DNA of 64,000 nucleotides from an uncultured Collinsella sp. (GCA_900542315.1 UQMV01000006.1:13777-77776), one strand, 5' to 3'. Shown: positions 50,040 to 59,297, numbered from the stretch's first letter. Translations and numbers: made by a program. The notes: generated by a model from the letters alone, not told the origin.

Positions 50040-51379
50040 TCGACCGCCGCGCCCAGCGCGATAATTCAATTTCAATCTTTCGCATCATCGCCGTTGTCTG
50101 CGCCGTTTGCGTGTTGGTGTACTTTATCTTTGCCCTGGCGACTGGCATTGAGCCGATTGCCACGGTGATCGCCTGTGCGCTGCTGTGCATCTTCCTGTGC
50201 ATCTTTATCTATTTGACGCTCAATCCCGATTCGGTACGCTCCCAGTACACCGAGGAGACGCTCTCGGTTGCCTCGGCCATGCTCGAGGACATTAAGGGCG
50301 GCCTGACGCAGGAATCGGCGCTTTTGGTGTGCCGGCGTATTCTGCCCGAGACACGTGCCATGACCGTTGCCATCACCGATGAGAGCAACGTGCTGGCCTG
50401 CGCGGGCGAGTTCGAGGAAAAGCTGCTGCCCGATTCGCCCATCCATACGCTTGCCACGCGCTACGTCATTGAGCACGGCATCGTGCAGTCGTTCAACCGC
50501 GTGGTGGACGTGGTGGGTTCGGACGGCTCGCACAACCATGTTCCCGCCGGTATCATCGCGCCCATCAAGGTGGGCGACCGCACCGTCGGCACGCTCAAGT
50601 TCTACTACAAGACCCCGCGTGCCGTCGACCGTACCCAGTATGCGCTCGCCTCGGGTTTTGCCGAGATCCTGTCCACGCAGCTCGCCATCCACGAGCTCGA
50701 GGTGCAAAAGGAACTGACGGCCCGTGCCGAGGTGCGTGCCCTGCAGGCGCAGATCAACCCGCACTTTCTGTTCAACACGCTCAACACCATCGCGTCGTTT
50801 ACGCGTACCGACCCGCTGCGTGCCCGCGAGCTGCTGCGCGAGTTTTCCTCGTTCTATCGCGCCACGCTCGACAACTCGGGGTCGCTTATCCCGGTCTCGC
50901 GCGAGGTTGCCCAGACCAAGCGCTACCTGACGTTTGAGAAGGCGCGCTTTGGCGAGGACCGCGTACTGGCGACCTTCGATGTCTCCGAGGATGTCGAGGA
51001 CACGTTGGTCCCGGCCTTTGTAATCCAGCCCATTGTCGAGAACGCTGTGCGGCATGGCATGGGCGATGGCGATGCCCTGCAGATCGATGTGACCGTCCAT
51101 CAAGACGGCGACGACGCAATCCTGATTGCCGTGGCCGACAACGGCGTGGGCATGGACGAGGGCACCGCCGCCAGGCTGTTTGATGAGCGCTCCGCCCGCC
51201 CCGATGCCAGTTCCCCGCAAGGCGGCGGCGCCGGCGTGGCCATGCACAATATTTCTGAGCGCATCCATCGCTTTTATGGACCGCACTCTTATACGCGCGT
51301 CGAATCGGCGCCGGGCAAGGGCACCAAAGTGCTCCTGCATCTTGATTTGTCAGAGAGCATCTTTGACATTCAAGAGTAA
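50036..51379 (+). CDS. LytS-type sensor histidine kinase (second pair)
   Basis: 447 residues, overlapping the glycosyltransferase stop by 4 nt, with GGAGGGG upstream. Two membrane helices (about 16-62), a GAF-like region with RTVGTLKFYYKTPRAVDR, the kinase domain AQINPHFLFNTLNTIAS near 240 (phospho-His), IQPIVENAVRHGMGDG near 330 and DNGVGM near 365. It is clearly paralogous to the first LytS (shared LASGFAEILSTQLA-type block and QLNPHFLFNT site), with a different N-terminus. The regulator follows 72 nt later. Confidence 0.9.
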   Translation: MIDRRAQRDNSISIFRIIAVVCAVCVLVYFIFALATGIEPIATVIACALLCIFLCIFIYLTLNPDSVRSQYTEETLSVASAMLEDIKGGLTQESALLVCRRILPETRAMTVAITDESNVLACAGEFEEKLLPDSPIHTLATRYVIEHGIVQSFNRVVDVVGSDGSHNHVPAGIIAPIKVGDRTVGTLKFYYKTPRAVDRTQYALASGFAEILSTQLAIHELEVQKELTARAEVRALQAQINPHFLFNTLNTIASFTRTDPLRARELLREFSSFYRATLDNSGSLIPVSREVAQTKRYLTFEKARFGEDRVLATFDVSEDVEDTLVPAFVIQPIVENAVRHGMGDGDALQIDVTVHQDGDDAILIAVADNGVGMDEGTAARLFDERSARPDASSPQGGGAGVAMHNISERIHRFYGPHSYTRVESAPGKGTKVLLHLDLSESIFDIQE

Positions 51380-51451
51380 AATAAAAGGCTATGGGCTCAA
51401 CGCCAAGCGGCGGATGCCCAGCGTAGTTTGTTGACGAAAGGTTTAATCCCT

Positions 51452-52168
51452 ATGCTGCGTGCGATGATTGTGGATGATGAGGCCCCGGCCCGTTCGGAAC
51501 TTCGCTTCTTGCTCGAGCAGACGGGCAAGATCGGCACGATCACTGAGGCGTCGAGCGTCCGCTCCGCCATTGAGATGTTGATGGAAAGCCGCGTCGATGT
51601 CGTATTTCTCGATATCTCGATGCCCGGCGCTTCTGGTCTGCAGCTTGCCGAGGCGCTGCATAAGCTTAAGAATCCGCCGGCGATTGTGTTTGTGACCGCG
51701 TATAGCGATCATGCCGTCGAGGCGTTCGACGTAGATGCCGTCGATTACCTAATGAAGCCGGTTGAGGAGGCACGCCTGGATCGCGCGATCGAGAAGGTCA
51801 TGCAGCACGCCAAGCCCGTCACGGACAGCAAAGCCACCATCGAGCGCATTCCGGTGGAAAAGGGCGGCCGTAAGGTCCTCATCCCCGTGGATGACATTCG
51901 CTTCATCATGGCCAAGGACGATTACTCCTGCATCTATACCGTTGATGATCGTTTTCTATCGACGACTTCGTTGGCGCAGTTCGAGGCCAAGCTTTGCGAC
52001 TTTGGCTTCTTTCGCGTTCATCGCCGCTATATCGTCAACTTGGCGTGCGTCACAGATGTCGAGACGGTGCCCTCGGGCGCTATCCAACTGGGCATTACGG
52101 GCGTCGACGAACGCGTGCCGGTCTCGCGCCGCCGCGTCGTGCCGCTCAAGAAGGCCCTGAGCCTCTAG
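51452..52168 (+). CDS. LytTR-family response regulator (second pair)
   Basis: 238 residues from ATG 51452; the frame upstream (51428) has only a weak start. Receiver: IVDDEAPARSEL, phospho-Asp in VVFLDISMPGASG near 55, and YLMKPVEEARLDRA. LytTR domain from about 130 (ILIPVDDIRFIMAKDDYSCIY, then FFRVHRRYIVNLACV). Paralog of the regulator at 45547-46281. It should be activated by the LytS just upstream; targets unknown. Confidence 0.92.
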   Translation: MLRAMIVDDEAPARSELRFLLEQTGKIGTITEASSVRSAIEMLMESRVDVVFLDISMPGASGLQLAEALHKLKNPPAIVFVTAYSDHAVEAFDVDAVDYLMKPVEEARLDRAIEKVMQHAKPVTDSKATIERIPVEKGGRKVLIPVDDIRFIMAKDDYSCIYTVDDRFLSTTSLAQFEAKLCDFGFFRVHRRYIVNLACVTDVETVPSGAIQLGITGVDERVPVSRRRVVPLKKALSL

Positions 52169-52174
52169 CACACT

Positions 52175-52223
52175 GGCCCCGCAGCCCTGTAGACCAATTG
52201 TCTGCGGAGCCGTGGGGCTTTTT
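52175..52223 (+). terminator. Terminator after the second LytTR gene
   Basis: GGCCCCGCAG ... GGGGC followed by TTTTT; loop partly paired. It lies just before the phosphoesterase start. Confidence 0.5.
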
Positions 52224-52259
52224 GTATATACGTCGAATCGGTTTTGCAGAAGGGATCCC

Positions 52260-52727
52260 ATGAACAGTGCAAGCGCCAAGCGCATCGACATCATCTCGGA
52301 CACCCACGGCTATCTTTCGCCCGCGCTTCTGGACGAGCTCAAGGGCGCAGATTTGATCATCCACGCCGGAGACCTCACCTCAGAGATGGATTACGAGCAT
52401 CTATGCACCATCGCCCCCGTGCGAGCGGTCCTAGGAAACAACGACTACTACCGCGACTACGGCCCGGATGTAGACCGTCTGGCCCTCTTCACCTACGAAG
52501 GACTCAAATTCGCCGTAGCCCACTACCGCGAAGATCTTCCCGTGGGATCCGTAGACGTAGCCATTAACGGTCACACCCACGTAACCAAAGAAGCCCAAGT
52601 AGGCCGCTGCCTAGTCCTCAACCCCGGCAGCGCCAGCTACCCCAGAGGCACCAGAGGCCCCACCATGGCCAGAATGCTCGTCAAGGACGGCAAGATCCTC
52701 AGCACCAAATTTATTGACTTGGACTAA
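52260..52727 (+). CDS. Calcineurin-like phosphoesterase (YfcE/MJ0936 family)
   Basis: 155 residues from ATG 52260 after AGAAGGGATCC. Motifs in order: DTHG (ISDTHGYLS near 14), GDL (IIHAGDLTS), GNND (VLGNNDYY), and INGHTHV and NPGSASYPRG, the complete metal-binding set of the YfcE-type metallophosphoesterases. Activity is probably on small phosphodiesters; substrate not known. Codon use here is less biased than in the genes around it. A strong terminator follows. Confidence 0.88.
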   Translation: MNSASAKRIDIISDTHGYLSPALLDELKGADLIIHAGDLTSEMDYEHLCTIAPVRAVLGNNDYYRDYGPDVDRLALFTYEGLKFAVAHYREDLPVGSVDVAINGHTHVTKEAQVGRCLVLNPGSASYPRGTRGPTMARMLVKDGKILSTKFIDLD

Positions 52728-52734
52728 CCGCAAC

Positions 52735-52769
52735 AAAAACGGGGGATGCAGATTGCATCCCCCGTTTTT
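52735..52769 (+). terminator. Rho-independent terminator
   Basis: AAAAACGGGGGATGCA-GAT-TGCATCCCCCGTTTTT, a nearly perfect hairpin with flanking A and T runs that can work in both directions. Confidence 0.85.
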
Positions 52770-52906
52770 CTTTGAGCCAAAGGCCGAAGTTCAACAACAG
52801 CCATCAGACAACCCCGCTGAGGAGAACGGGGACCTCGAGCCGCGGAAGCGGCGAGGAACAACAACGACTCGAACAAAGTGACGGCGGGGAGGGTCTCCGG
52901 GGCTGG

Positions 52907-53011
52907 GGGCGGGGGTTAAGTTTGTCGCGAGTTCCGCACGCAAAGGAAAGCACTTAATGTGCTTTCCGTCTTGCGCAGGACTGTAGAGCAGCAAACTTAA
53001 CCGCCCCGCCC
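52907..53011. ncRNA. Large hairpin upstream of ptsH
   Basis: Outer arms GGGCGGGGGTTAAGTTTG (52907-52924) and its near complement (from 52992) enclose an inner perfect GGAAAGCAC-TTAAT-GTGCTTTCC stem and a CGCAA/TTGCG pair. No ORF. The 432-nt gap 52728-53159 also has a small CCTGCCA/TGGCAGG hairpin before the ptsH SD. It may be a small RNA or an inactive mobile palindrome. Confidence 0.35.
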
Positions 53012-53159
53012 GGCGGGCGAGCGCAGGGATACGACATCTGTCCAACAATTCGTGTGAAACACAATGAAAAACCGTTTGATGTGAGTTAATATAAACAACG
53101 TCGTGAATCTGACTCCTGCCACATGCATGGCAGGGGTTAAACACAAAAAGGAGTCAATT

Positions 53160-53423
53160 ATGGTTTCTGAGAAGGCTACCCTCGTTAATCCTCAGGGTCT
53201 GCACATGCGTCCGGCTGGTCTGTTCGCCTCCACCATGGGCAAGTACGCCTGTGACGTGACGGTCGTCACCCCCGAGAAGGAGGTCAACGGCAAGTCCCCG
53301 ATGGCCCTCATGGCTGCTGGTATCCCCTGTGGTACCGAGGTCGAGGTCAAGTGCGACGGCGCCGACGAGGCCGAGGCTCTGGCTGCTGCCATCGAGCTCA
53401 TCAAGAGCGGTCTTGGCGAGTAG
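53160..53423 (+). CDS. ptsH: Phosphocarrier protein HPr
   Basis: 87 residues, full length, ATG 53160 after AAAAGGAGTC. Active-site His in VNPQGLHMRPAG near 16 and the regulatory Ser region in NGKSPMALMAAGI near 46, so it can be phosphorylated by enzyme I and, if an HPr kinase exists elsewhere, at Ser. Strongest codon bias of the region. Enzyme I follows 127 nt later. Confidence 0.97.
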   Translation: MVSEKATLVNPQGLHMRPAGLFASTMGKYACDVTVVTPEKEVNGKSPMALMAAGIPCGTEVEVKCDGADEAEALAAAIELIKSGLGE

Positions 53424-53550
53424 AACTCAAACGGGTCGCATGTTGAACAACTAAGTTCATATTTGGGGGCGCAGTGACCTGTTCTAAGGTAGCTGCGCTC
53501 TTTTGTCATGGATATGGCAAAACGCTTTATCACATGACACGGAGAGAGGA

Positions 53551-55260
53551 ATGGGAATGTATCAGGGAGTCAACGCTTCCGAGGGCATCGGTATCGGCAC
53601 CGTCATGGTCGCCGTCGATCCCGACTTGACGTTTGAGCCGCACGAGGTTGCTGATTCGGCAGCAGAGAAGGAGCGCTATCAGTCCGCTCTTTCGGTCTTC
53701 TGCGAGAAGACCCAGGCTCAGGCCGACCACATGAAGGAGACGGTGGGCGAGGCCGAGGCCGAGATCATGAGCGGACACATTGTCCTGGCTCAGGACCCGG
53801 GCATGACCGACGCCATCAACGCCGCCATTGACGGCGGTACCTGCGCCGAGCAGGCGCTCATGGACACCTCGACCATGTTCGAGAACATGTTCCTGTCCAT
53901 GGACGACGAGATGTTCCGTCTGCGCGCGGCCGATATCGCCGACATCCGCACCGGTATTCTGGCTGAGCTGCTGGGCAAGGAGGTCGTCGACCTCTCCGTC
54001 CTGCCCGAGAACACCGTCGTTGTCGTGCATGACCTCACGCCGTCCATGACCGCCACGATCGATAAGGCCCACGTTGCCGGTATCGTCACCGAGACCGGTG
54101 GCCGCACGTCGCACTCCGCGATTATCGCGCGTGCCCTCGAGATTCCGGCTGTCCTTTCGGTTTCCAATAGCTGCACCGCGCTGCGCAACGGTATGACCGT
54201 TGTCGTCGACGGTGGCAAGGGTATCGTCGAGGCCGATCCCGACGAGGAGACGCTCGCTGCCTATACCGCCAAGGCCGAGGCCTTCGCTGCCGAGAAGGCA
54301 GCCCTCGAGGCCTTCCGTGGCAAGCCGTCCGTGACTGCCGATGGCATCAAGAAGATCATCGCCTGCAACATCGGTAACCCCGATGACGTGCCCAACGCGC
54401 TCGATCACGACGCCGAGGCCATCGGTCTGTTCCGCTCCGAGTTCCTGTTCATGGACTCTGCCGAGCTTCCTTCCGAGGAGGAGCAGTTCAACGCCTACCG
54501 TAAGGTCGCCAGCGCGCTCAAGGGTGCTCCGGTCATCATCCGCACGCTCGATGTGGGTGGCGACAAGGAGATTCCGTATCTGCATATGGTCAAGGAAGAC
54601 AACCCCTTCATGGGCTTCCGCGCCGTGCGTTACTGCCTGGCCAATCCCGACCAGTACAAGGTCCAGCTCCGCGCTCTGCTGCGCGCTAGCGCCTTCGGTG
54701 ACGTCAAGATCATGATCCCGCTCGTCACCTGCGTCGAGGAGGTCTTGGCTGTCAAGGAGCTCGTCGAGCAGTGCAAGGCCGAGCTGACCGAAGAGGGTCG
54801 CAAGTTCAACGAGAACATCGAGGTTGGCATCATGGTCGAGACGCCCGCCGCTTCGCTGCTCGCAGACCGTCTTGCCGAGGTTGCCGACTTCTTCTCCATC
54901 GGCACCAACGACCTGATCGGCTACACCATGTGCGCCGACCGTGGTAACGACACCATCTCCAACCTGTACCAGGTTTACTATCCCGCCGTGCTCCGTTCAC
55001 TCAAGAATATCATCGAGAGCGGCGTGAAGGCCGGCATCATGGTCGGTATGTGCGGCGAAGCCGCTGCCGATCCGCTGCTCGAGCCGCTGCTGATCAGCTG
55101 GGGCCTGGAGGAGTTCTCGATGAGCGCTCCGTCGATCCTGCGCGCCCGCAAGACCATCAGCCAGTGGACCAAGGCCGAGTGCGACGAGCTCGCCGAGAAG
55201 GCGCTCGCCTGCAACACCGCAGCCGAGGTCAAGGCACTGCTCGAGTCCGCAGCTCGCTAA
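53551..55260 (+). CDS. ptsI: PTS enzyme I (phosphoenolpyruvate-protein phosphotransferase)
   Basis: 569 residues from ATG 53551 after GGAGAGAGGA; ATG 53557 is an alternative. Phospho-histidine domain GGRTSHSAIIARALEIP near 190, PEP-binding ERIGLFRSEFLFM-type block near 295, RTLDVGGDKEIPYL near 332, the catalytic MCGEAAADP near 505 and SMSAPSIL at the end. It takes phosphate from PEP and hands it to HPr, serving the EIIA-EIIB-EIIC system encoded at 35757-37782 and others. Confidence 0.97.
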   Translation: MGMYQGVNASEGIGIGTVMVAVDPDLTFEPHEVADSAAEKERYQSALSVFCEKTQAQADHMKETVGEAEAEIMSGHIVLAQDPGMTDAINAAIDGGTCAEQALMDTSTMFENMFLSMDDEMFRLRAADIADIRTGILAELLGKEVVDLSVLPENTVVVVHDLTPSMTATIDKAHVAGIVTETGGRTSHSAIIARALEIPAVLSVSNSCTALRNGMTVVVDGGKGIVEADPDEETLAAYTAKAEAFAAEKAALEAFRGKPSVTADGIKKIIACNIGNPDDVPNALDHDAEAIGLFRSEFLFMDSAELPSEEEQFNAYRKVASALKGAPVIIRTLDVGGDKEIPYLHMVKEDNPFMGFRAVRYCLANPDQYKVQLRALLRASAFGDVKIMIPLVTCVEEVLAVKELVEQCKAELTEEGRKFNENIEVGIMVETPAASLLADRLAEVADFFSIGTNDLIGYTMCADRGNDTISNLYQVYYPAVLRSLKNIIESGVKAGIMVGMCGEAAADPLLEPLLISWGLEEFSMSAPSILRARKTISQWTKAECDELAEKALACNTAAEVKALLESAAR

Positions 55261-55334
55261 TTTGGTATCAGAGGTAACCGCGTGGTTGGAATGGGCCGGC
55301 CACGCGGCCCTCACATATACAGGGGGTACTGTAA

Positions 55335-56267
55335 ATGTTCTACACGCTAACCGCTAACCCGGCTGTCGACATGACGGTTTCGAGCTCTCCGCTCGAGCCC
55401 GATGAGAACGTCCGCACCGGCTCGGCCAGCTACACGGCTAACGGCAAGGGCCTTGACGTGTCCTTCGCCTTTAAGAAGATGGGCGTTGACACCGTCGCAC
55501 TCGGCTTCTTTGCTGGCTTCACGGGCAAGTTCATCGTCGAGGAGGTCATGAACCTGGGTTGCCTCTGCCGCCCGGTCTGGACCGACGGTATCACGCGCAT
55601 TAACACCTACGTCAACGATGGCCAGCACGAGTATGGCATCCTGAACCCGGGTGCTCCGATCACGCCGCAGCACCAGGAGGAGCTCTACAACATCCTGGAC
55701 ACCGCGGGCGATCTCGAGTGCCTGATCGTTTCCGGCTCCGTGCCTCCCAAAGCTACGCCCGACTTCCTGGCTCAGGTCATGGAGCACGCTCAGGCTCGTG
55801 GCGCCGACGTCGTCCTGGACCTGTCCTCCGACAAGCTCAAGGAGCTCGCTCACAAGAAGCCGCTGCTCATCAAGCCGAACCATCACGAGATGAAGGCCAT
55901 CTTCGGCGTGCCGGTCGACACCGACGACGAGGTCCGCGTTGCCATGAAGATGGCTCACGACGCTGGCGTTCAGAACGTGCTGCTCACCCGTGGTAGCCGC
56001 GGCGACGCTTACTTCTCCAACGGCGAGGACATCTGGTACGCCAAGCGTGAGTTCAACATCAAGCTGGTTTCTTCCGTCTGCGCCGGCGACTGCACCCTCG
56101 CTGCGTTCCTGCACAAGTGGTACAGGGATCGCGACAACGTCGAGGAGGCCATGAAGCTCGCTATGGCCACCGGCGCCAACGTTGCTGAGTCCGTCGGCAT
56201 CGGCGACTTCGGTCACGTCGACGAGTACAGCAAGCGCGTTGCTGTCCGCAAGCTCGATCGTCAGTAA
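55335..56267 (+). CDS. PfkB-family hexose-phosphate kinase (1-phosphofructokinase/tagatose-6-P kinase type)
   Basis: 310 residues, starting MFYTLTANPAVDMT, the signature of the FruK/LacC branch. GKGLDVSFAFKKMG, IKPNHHEMKAIFG near 180 and the catalytic CAGDCTLAAFL near 250 (Asp kept, first Gly of GAGD replaced by Cys). It probably phosphorylates fructose 1-phosphate or tagatose 6-phosphate to a bisphosphate for glycolysis. AAATG follows AGGGGGTACT. Its paralog lies immediately downstream. Confidence 0.85.
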   Translation: MFYTLTANPAVDMTVSSSPLEPDENVRTGSASYTANGKGLDVSFAFKKMGVDTVALGFFAGFTGKFIVEEVMNLGCLCRPVWTDGITRINTYVNDGQHEYGILNPGAPITPQHQEELYNILDTAGDLECLIVSGSVPPKATPDFLAQVMEHAQARGADVVLDLSSDKLKELAHKKPLLIKPNHHEMKAIFGVPVDTDDEVRVAMKMAHDAGVQNVLLTRGSRGDAYFSNGEDIWYAKREFNIKLVSSVCAGDCTLAAFLHKWYRDRDNVEEAMKLAMATGANVAESVGIGDFGHVDEYSKRVAVRKLDRQ

Positions 56268-56295
56268 TCGAAACGCGACATATTCGTGCGCATGT

Positions 56296-56326
56296 GGCGC
56301 CCCGGTTTCGGCTGGGGCGCCTTTTT
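56296..56326 (+). terminator. Terminator between the two PfkB genes
   Basis: GGCGCCCC...GGGGCGCC with TTTTTG. Confidence 0.8.
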
Positions 56327-56455
56327 GTTCCGCCACGGGGGAGAGGTGTTCCGCCGTACTTCATCGCTTCCACACCGTTCACCGAGTTGTCCTAGCCTTT
56401 TACCGATGCGTGGAATATACTTTCATTAACACGTTGCTTCGTGAAAGGAACATTC

Positions 56456-57388
56456 ATGATTTACACGCTCACTGCAAATCCCGCCATTGACTACAACATC
56501 GCCTGCGACGGTCTTGCTGCCAACACCGTCACGCGTACCCGCAACGCCGTCTACACGCCCAACGGCAAGGGCCTCAACGTCTCGTTTACGCTTGACTACT
56601 ACGGCGTCGACACCACGATCCTGGGCTTTTTCGCCGGTTTCTCGGGCGAGTTTATCGTTAAGGGCGCCGAGGCCCTGGGCGTGCCCGTCAAGCCCGTGTG
56701 GACCGACGGCATTACGCGCGTCAATGTGTTCCTCAACGCCGGCCCCGACACCGAGTACAACATGGTCAACGCCGGTGCCGCCATCAACGAGGCCAACGAG
56801 CAGGAGATGTTTGAGCTCATCGATTCGCTCGATGACATGACCTGCCTGGTCATCAGCGGCTCGCTGCCTCCCAACACTTCCGAGGGCTTCTTGGCCGAGG
56901 TCCTGCGCCGCGTCAAGGCCAAGGGGGCCGAGTTCGTCCTCGACATCTCGAGCCATCAGCTGGCAGACCTCATTGCCATGGAGCCGCTGCTGATCAAGCC
57001 CAATGACGATGAGCTGCTCGACATCTTTGGCATTAAGGTGAGCGGTGGCGACGACGAGTCCGTCAAGGGCGCGATGGCCGAGCTGCACGCCAAGGGCGCC
57101 AAGAACGTGCTGCTGACCCTCGGTGGCGCCGGTGCGTACTTCTCCAACGGCGAGCATATCTGGTTTGCCAACCGCACCTTCGACGTCAAGCTGCTGTCGA
57201 CGGTGTGCGCCGGCGATTCCTCGCTCGCTGCCTTCCTGTCCGTGTGGCACGACGCCCCCGAGCGAGTCGAGGATGCCTTGCGTCTTTCGATGGCCACCGG
57301 CGCCAACGTGGTCGAGTGCCCCGGTCTGGGCGATTTTGCCAAGGTGGACGAATATAAGAAGCACATCGAGGTTCGCCAGGTCTGCTAA
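56456..57388 (+). CDS. PfkB-family hexose-phosphate kinase, second copy
   Basis: 310 residues from ATG 56456, five bases after GAAAGGAA. It starts MIYTLTANPAIDYN, aligns along its full length with the copy at 55335 and keeps GKGLNVSFTLDYYGVDT, IKPNDDELLDIFG near 180 and VCAGDSSLAAFL near 250. It has its own leader and terminator, so it is separately expressed. Two paralogs could handle different phospho-sugars, for example fructose 1-phosphate and tagatose 6-phosphate; sequence alone does not say which. Confidence 0.85.
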   Translation: MIYTLTANPAIDYNIACDGLAANTVTRTRNAVYTPNGKGLNVSFTLDYYGVDTTILGFFAGFSGEFIVKGAEALGVPVKPVWTDGITRVNVFLNAGPDTEYNMVNAGAAINEANEQEMFELIDSLDDMTCLVISGSLPPNTSEGFLAEVLRRVKAKGAEFVLDISSHQLADLIAMEPLLIKPNDDELLDIFGIKVSGGDDESVKGAMAELHAKGAKNVLLTLGGAGAYFSNGEHIWFANRTFDVKLLSTVCAGDSSLAAFLSVWHDAPERVEDALRLSMATGANVVECPGLGDFAKVDEYKKHIEVRQVC

Positions 57389-57412
57389 CCGCATCGAAAA
57401 ATCGTTGCCGAA

Positions 57413-57444
57413 CACCCGCTTTGGATCTCCGAGGCGGGTTTTTT
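57413..57444 (+). terminator. Terminator after the second PfkB gene
   Basis: ACCCGC...GCGGGT followed by TTTTTT. Confidence 0.75.
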
Positions 57445-57581
57445 GCTCGCTGAACGTATGTGGCGTCTGCTGTCTCGTTTTATCTAATCGACGACGCGAT
57501 TGCGTGTGCGCGCTTTCTCGTTTCTTGTTAGACTTCTTGAGAACCATCGATTAACGCTCACAAGTGCAGGAGGCCATAGGC

Positions 57582-58976
57582 ATGTGCAATGTTTCGCTCA
57601 ACGGTACTCAACCGTCCGATGCGTCCCTGCGCGTCCTGCGCGCGCTTGAGGCGGCTGGTCTTGAGGCTTGGTACGTGGGCGGTTGGGTGCGCGACGCCCT
57701 GATGGGTTGCCCCAGCCACGATGTTGATATGTGCTGTAGCGGCCTGTGGCAGGAGTCCAAGGTGGCGCTCGAGGCCGCTGGTATCGCGGTCGTGGAGTCG
57801 GGCATTAAATTTGGCGGAATCACGGCTATTTCCGATGGTGAGCGTATCGAGGTCACCACGTACCGTCTGGATGGCTTTTACACCGATGGTCGCCATCCCC
57901 AGAGTGTGGAGCGTGCCGCCTCGCTCGAGGACGATCTGGCGCGCCGCGACTTTACCGTCAACGCTATGGCCTGGCATCCCGAGCGCGGGCTTGTCGACCG
58001 CTACGACGGCCAGGGTGACTTGGAGCGCAAGCTGATTCGCGCTGTCGGCGATCCCAAGCGTCGCTTTAACGAGGACGCCCTGCGCATGCTGCGTGCGGTA
58101 CGCTTTGCCTGCCGCCTGGACTTTATGATTGAGCCTGAGACTAAGCGCGCGCTTGCCGAGTGCGCGCCGCTGCTCGATGCCGTGGCGCGTGAGCGTGTGG
58201 GTATTGAGCTCGAGGGCATTCTTTCGACCGGTCATGGGGGAGACGCGATGCTCCGCTATCCCGAGCTCATCTGCGCCGCCGTGCCCGAGCTGGCAGCGGG
58301 TCGCGGGTTTGATCAGCGCAGTGTCTATCATGCGTTTAACGTCTACGAGCATATCGCCCGTGTGCTGACGGTGGCGGGGGAGCTCGCGCTGTGTGACGGC
58401 GTCGCGCCCTCGTCGAGCCTTATGTGGGCAGCGTTTTTGCACGATGTGTCCAAGCCCGAGTGCTTCACGGTCGATCACGCCGGCAGTGGACACTTCTACG
58501 GTCATCCCGAGCTCGGCGCCAAGAAAGCGCGCGTCATTATGGATCGCCTGGCGCTCTCGCACGACCTGGTGCGCGACGTGTGCCTGCTCATCAAATATCA
58601 CGACAAGCCGCTGCGCCCAGAGCGCTCCTGCCTGCTCAATATGATGCGCGCGCTTTCGGGCGAGGGCGTCGACACGGCCCGCCTGATTGACGAGCTCATG
58701 GACCTCAAGCGTGCTGACACGCTTGGCAAGGCCCCATCGTGCTTCTATTACGTTGAGACGATTGAGGAGATGCGCGCGATGGCGCACGAGCTGCTGAAGG
58801 CGGGGGAGCCCTATACGCTCAAGATGCTCGCCATCAACGGCGGCGACCTGATCCGTGCCGGAGTCAAGCCCGGGCCGGAACTGGGGCAGCTACTCAACTC
58901 CGCCCTCGACGCCGTGATCGAAGACAACATCCCCAACGAGCGCGAAGCTCTTTTGGTCCATCTCAACTTGAATTAG
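57582..58976 (+). CDS. cca: CCA tRNA nucleotidyltransferase with HD domain
   Basis: 464 residues from ATG 57582, seven bases after AGGAGG; GTG 57564 overlaps the SD and is unlikely. Nucleotidyltransferase head: WYVGGWVRDALMG and HDVDMCCSG (DxD), RRDFTVNAMAWHP near 125, then FNEDALRMLRAVRFACRL (RNA-binding and base selection). A C-terminal HD phosphohydrolase domain begins near 285 (FLHDVSKPEC, YHDKPLRP). It adds or repairs the CCA end of tRNAs. The neighbouring tRNA-Glu already encodes CCA, so the enzyme must serve other tRNAs and repair. Confidence 0.95.
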   Translation: MCNVSLNGTQPSDASLRVLRALEAAGLEAWYVGGWVRDALMGCPSHDVDMCCSGLWQESKVALEAAGIAVVESGIKFGGITAISDGERIEVTTYRLDGFYTDGRHPQSVERAASLEDDLARRDFTVNAMAWHPERGLVDRYDGQGDLERKLIRAVGDPKRRFNEDALRMLRAVRFACRLDFMIEPETKRALAECAPLLDAVARERVGIELEGILSTGHGGDAMLRYPELICAAVPELAAGRGFDQRSVYHAFNVYEHIARVLTVAGELALCDGVAPSSSLMWAAFLHDVSKPECFTVDHAGSGHFYGHPELGAKKARVIMDRLALSHDLVRDVCLLIKYHDKPLRPERSCLLNMMRALSGEGVDTARLIDELMDLKRADTLGKAPSCFYYVETIEEMRAMAHELLKAGEPYTLKMLAINGGDLIRAGVKPGPELGQLLNSALDAVIEDNIPNEREALLVHLNLN

Positions 58977-59103
58977 CTACCCAGTTTACCTGTGTGTTCC
59001 ATAACCTGCCGACAATTTTTCGGCAATTTGGAATTTCTTCTTGCGCTGATGTTTTTTGTCCCGTAATATACTTCCTTGCAGCACGGCAGTGCATATGTCA
59101 TGT

Positions 59104-59180
59104 GGCCCGTTCGTCTAGCGGTTTAGGACGCCGCCCTCTCAAGGCGGAGATCACCAGTTCGAATCTGGTACGGGCTACCA
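59104..59180 (+). tRNA. tRNA-Glu (anticodon CUC), CCA encoded
   Basis: Complete cloverleaf: acceptor GGCCCGT/ACGGGCT (first pair G-U, common in actinobacterial tRNA-Glu), D arm GTCTAGCGGTTTAGGAC, anticodon stem CCGCC/GGCGG with loop CTCTCAA giving CTC, and T arm ACCAG-TTCGAAT-CTGGT. A discriminator A and an encoded CCA follow. Confidence 0.95.
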
Positions 59181-59190
59181 CGCATCTGAT

Positions 59191-59224
59191 ACCCGGACTT
59201 CCCATGGAAGGCCGGGTTTTTTGT
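59191..59224 (+). terminator. Terminator after tRNA-Glu
   Basis: ACCCGG with CCGGGT, an inner TCC/GGA pair, then TTTTTTGTTTT. Confidence 0.75.
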
Positions 59225-59288
59225 TTTCAAACAACCGGCTGCAATTCCCGTTTGAACCAGAGCTTTGCGTTCTGCTTATGGCCCTTAC

Positions 59289-59297
59289 GGGTACAAT
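59289..59297 (+). promoter_or_regulatory. Possible -10 element
   Basis: GGGTACAAT 34 bases before the flippase-like gene at 59331. Confidence 0.35.
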
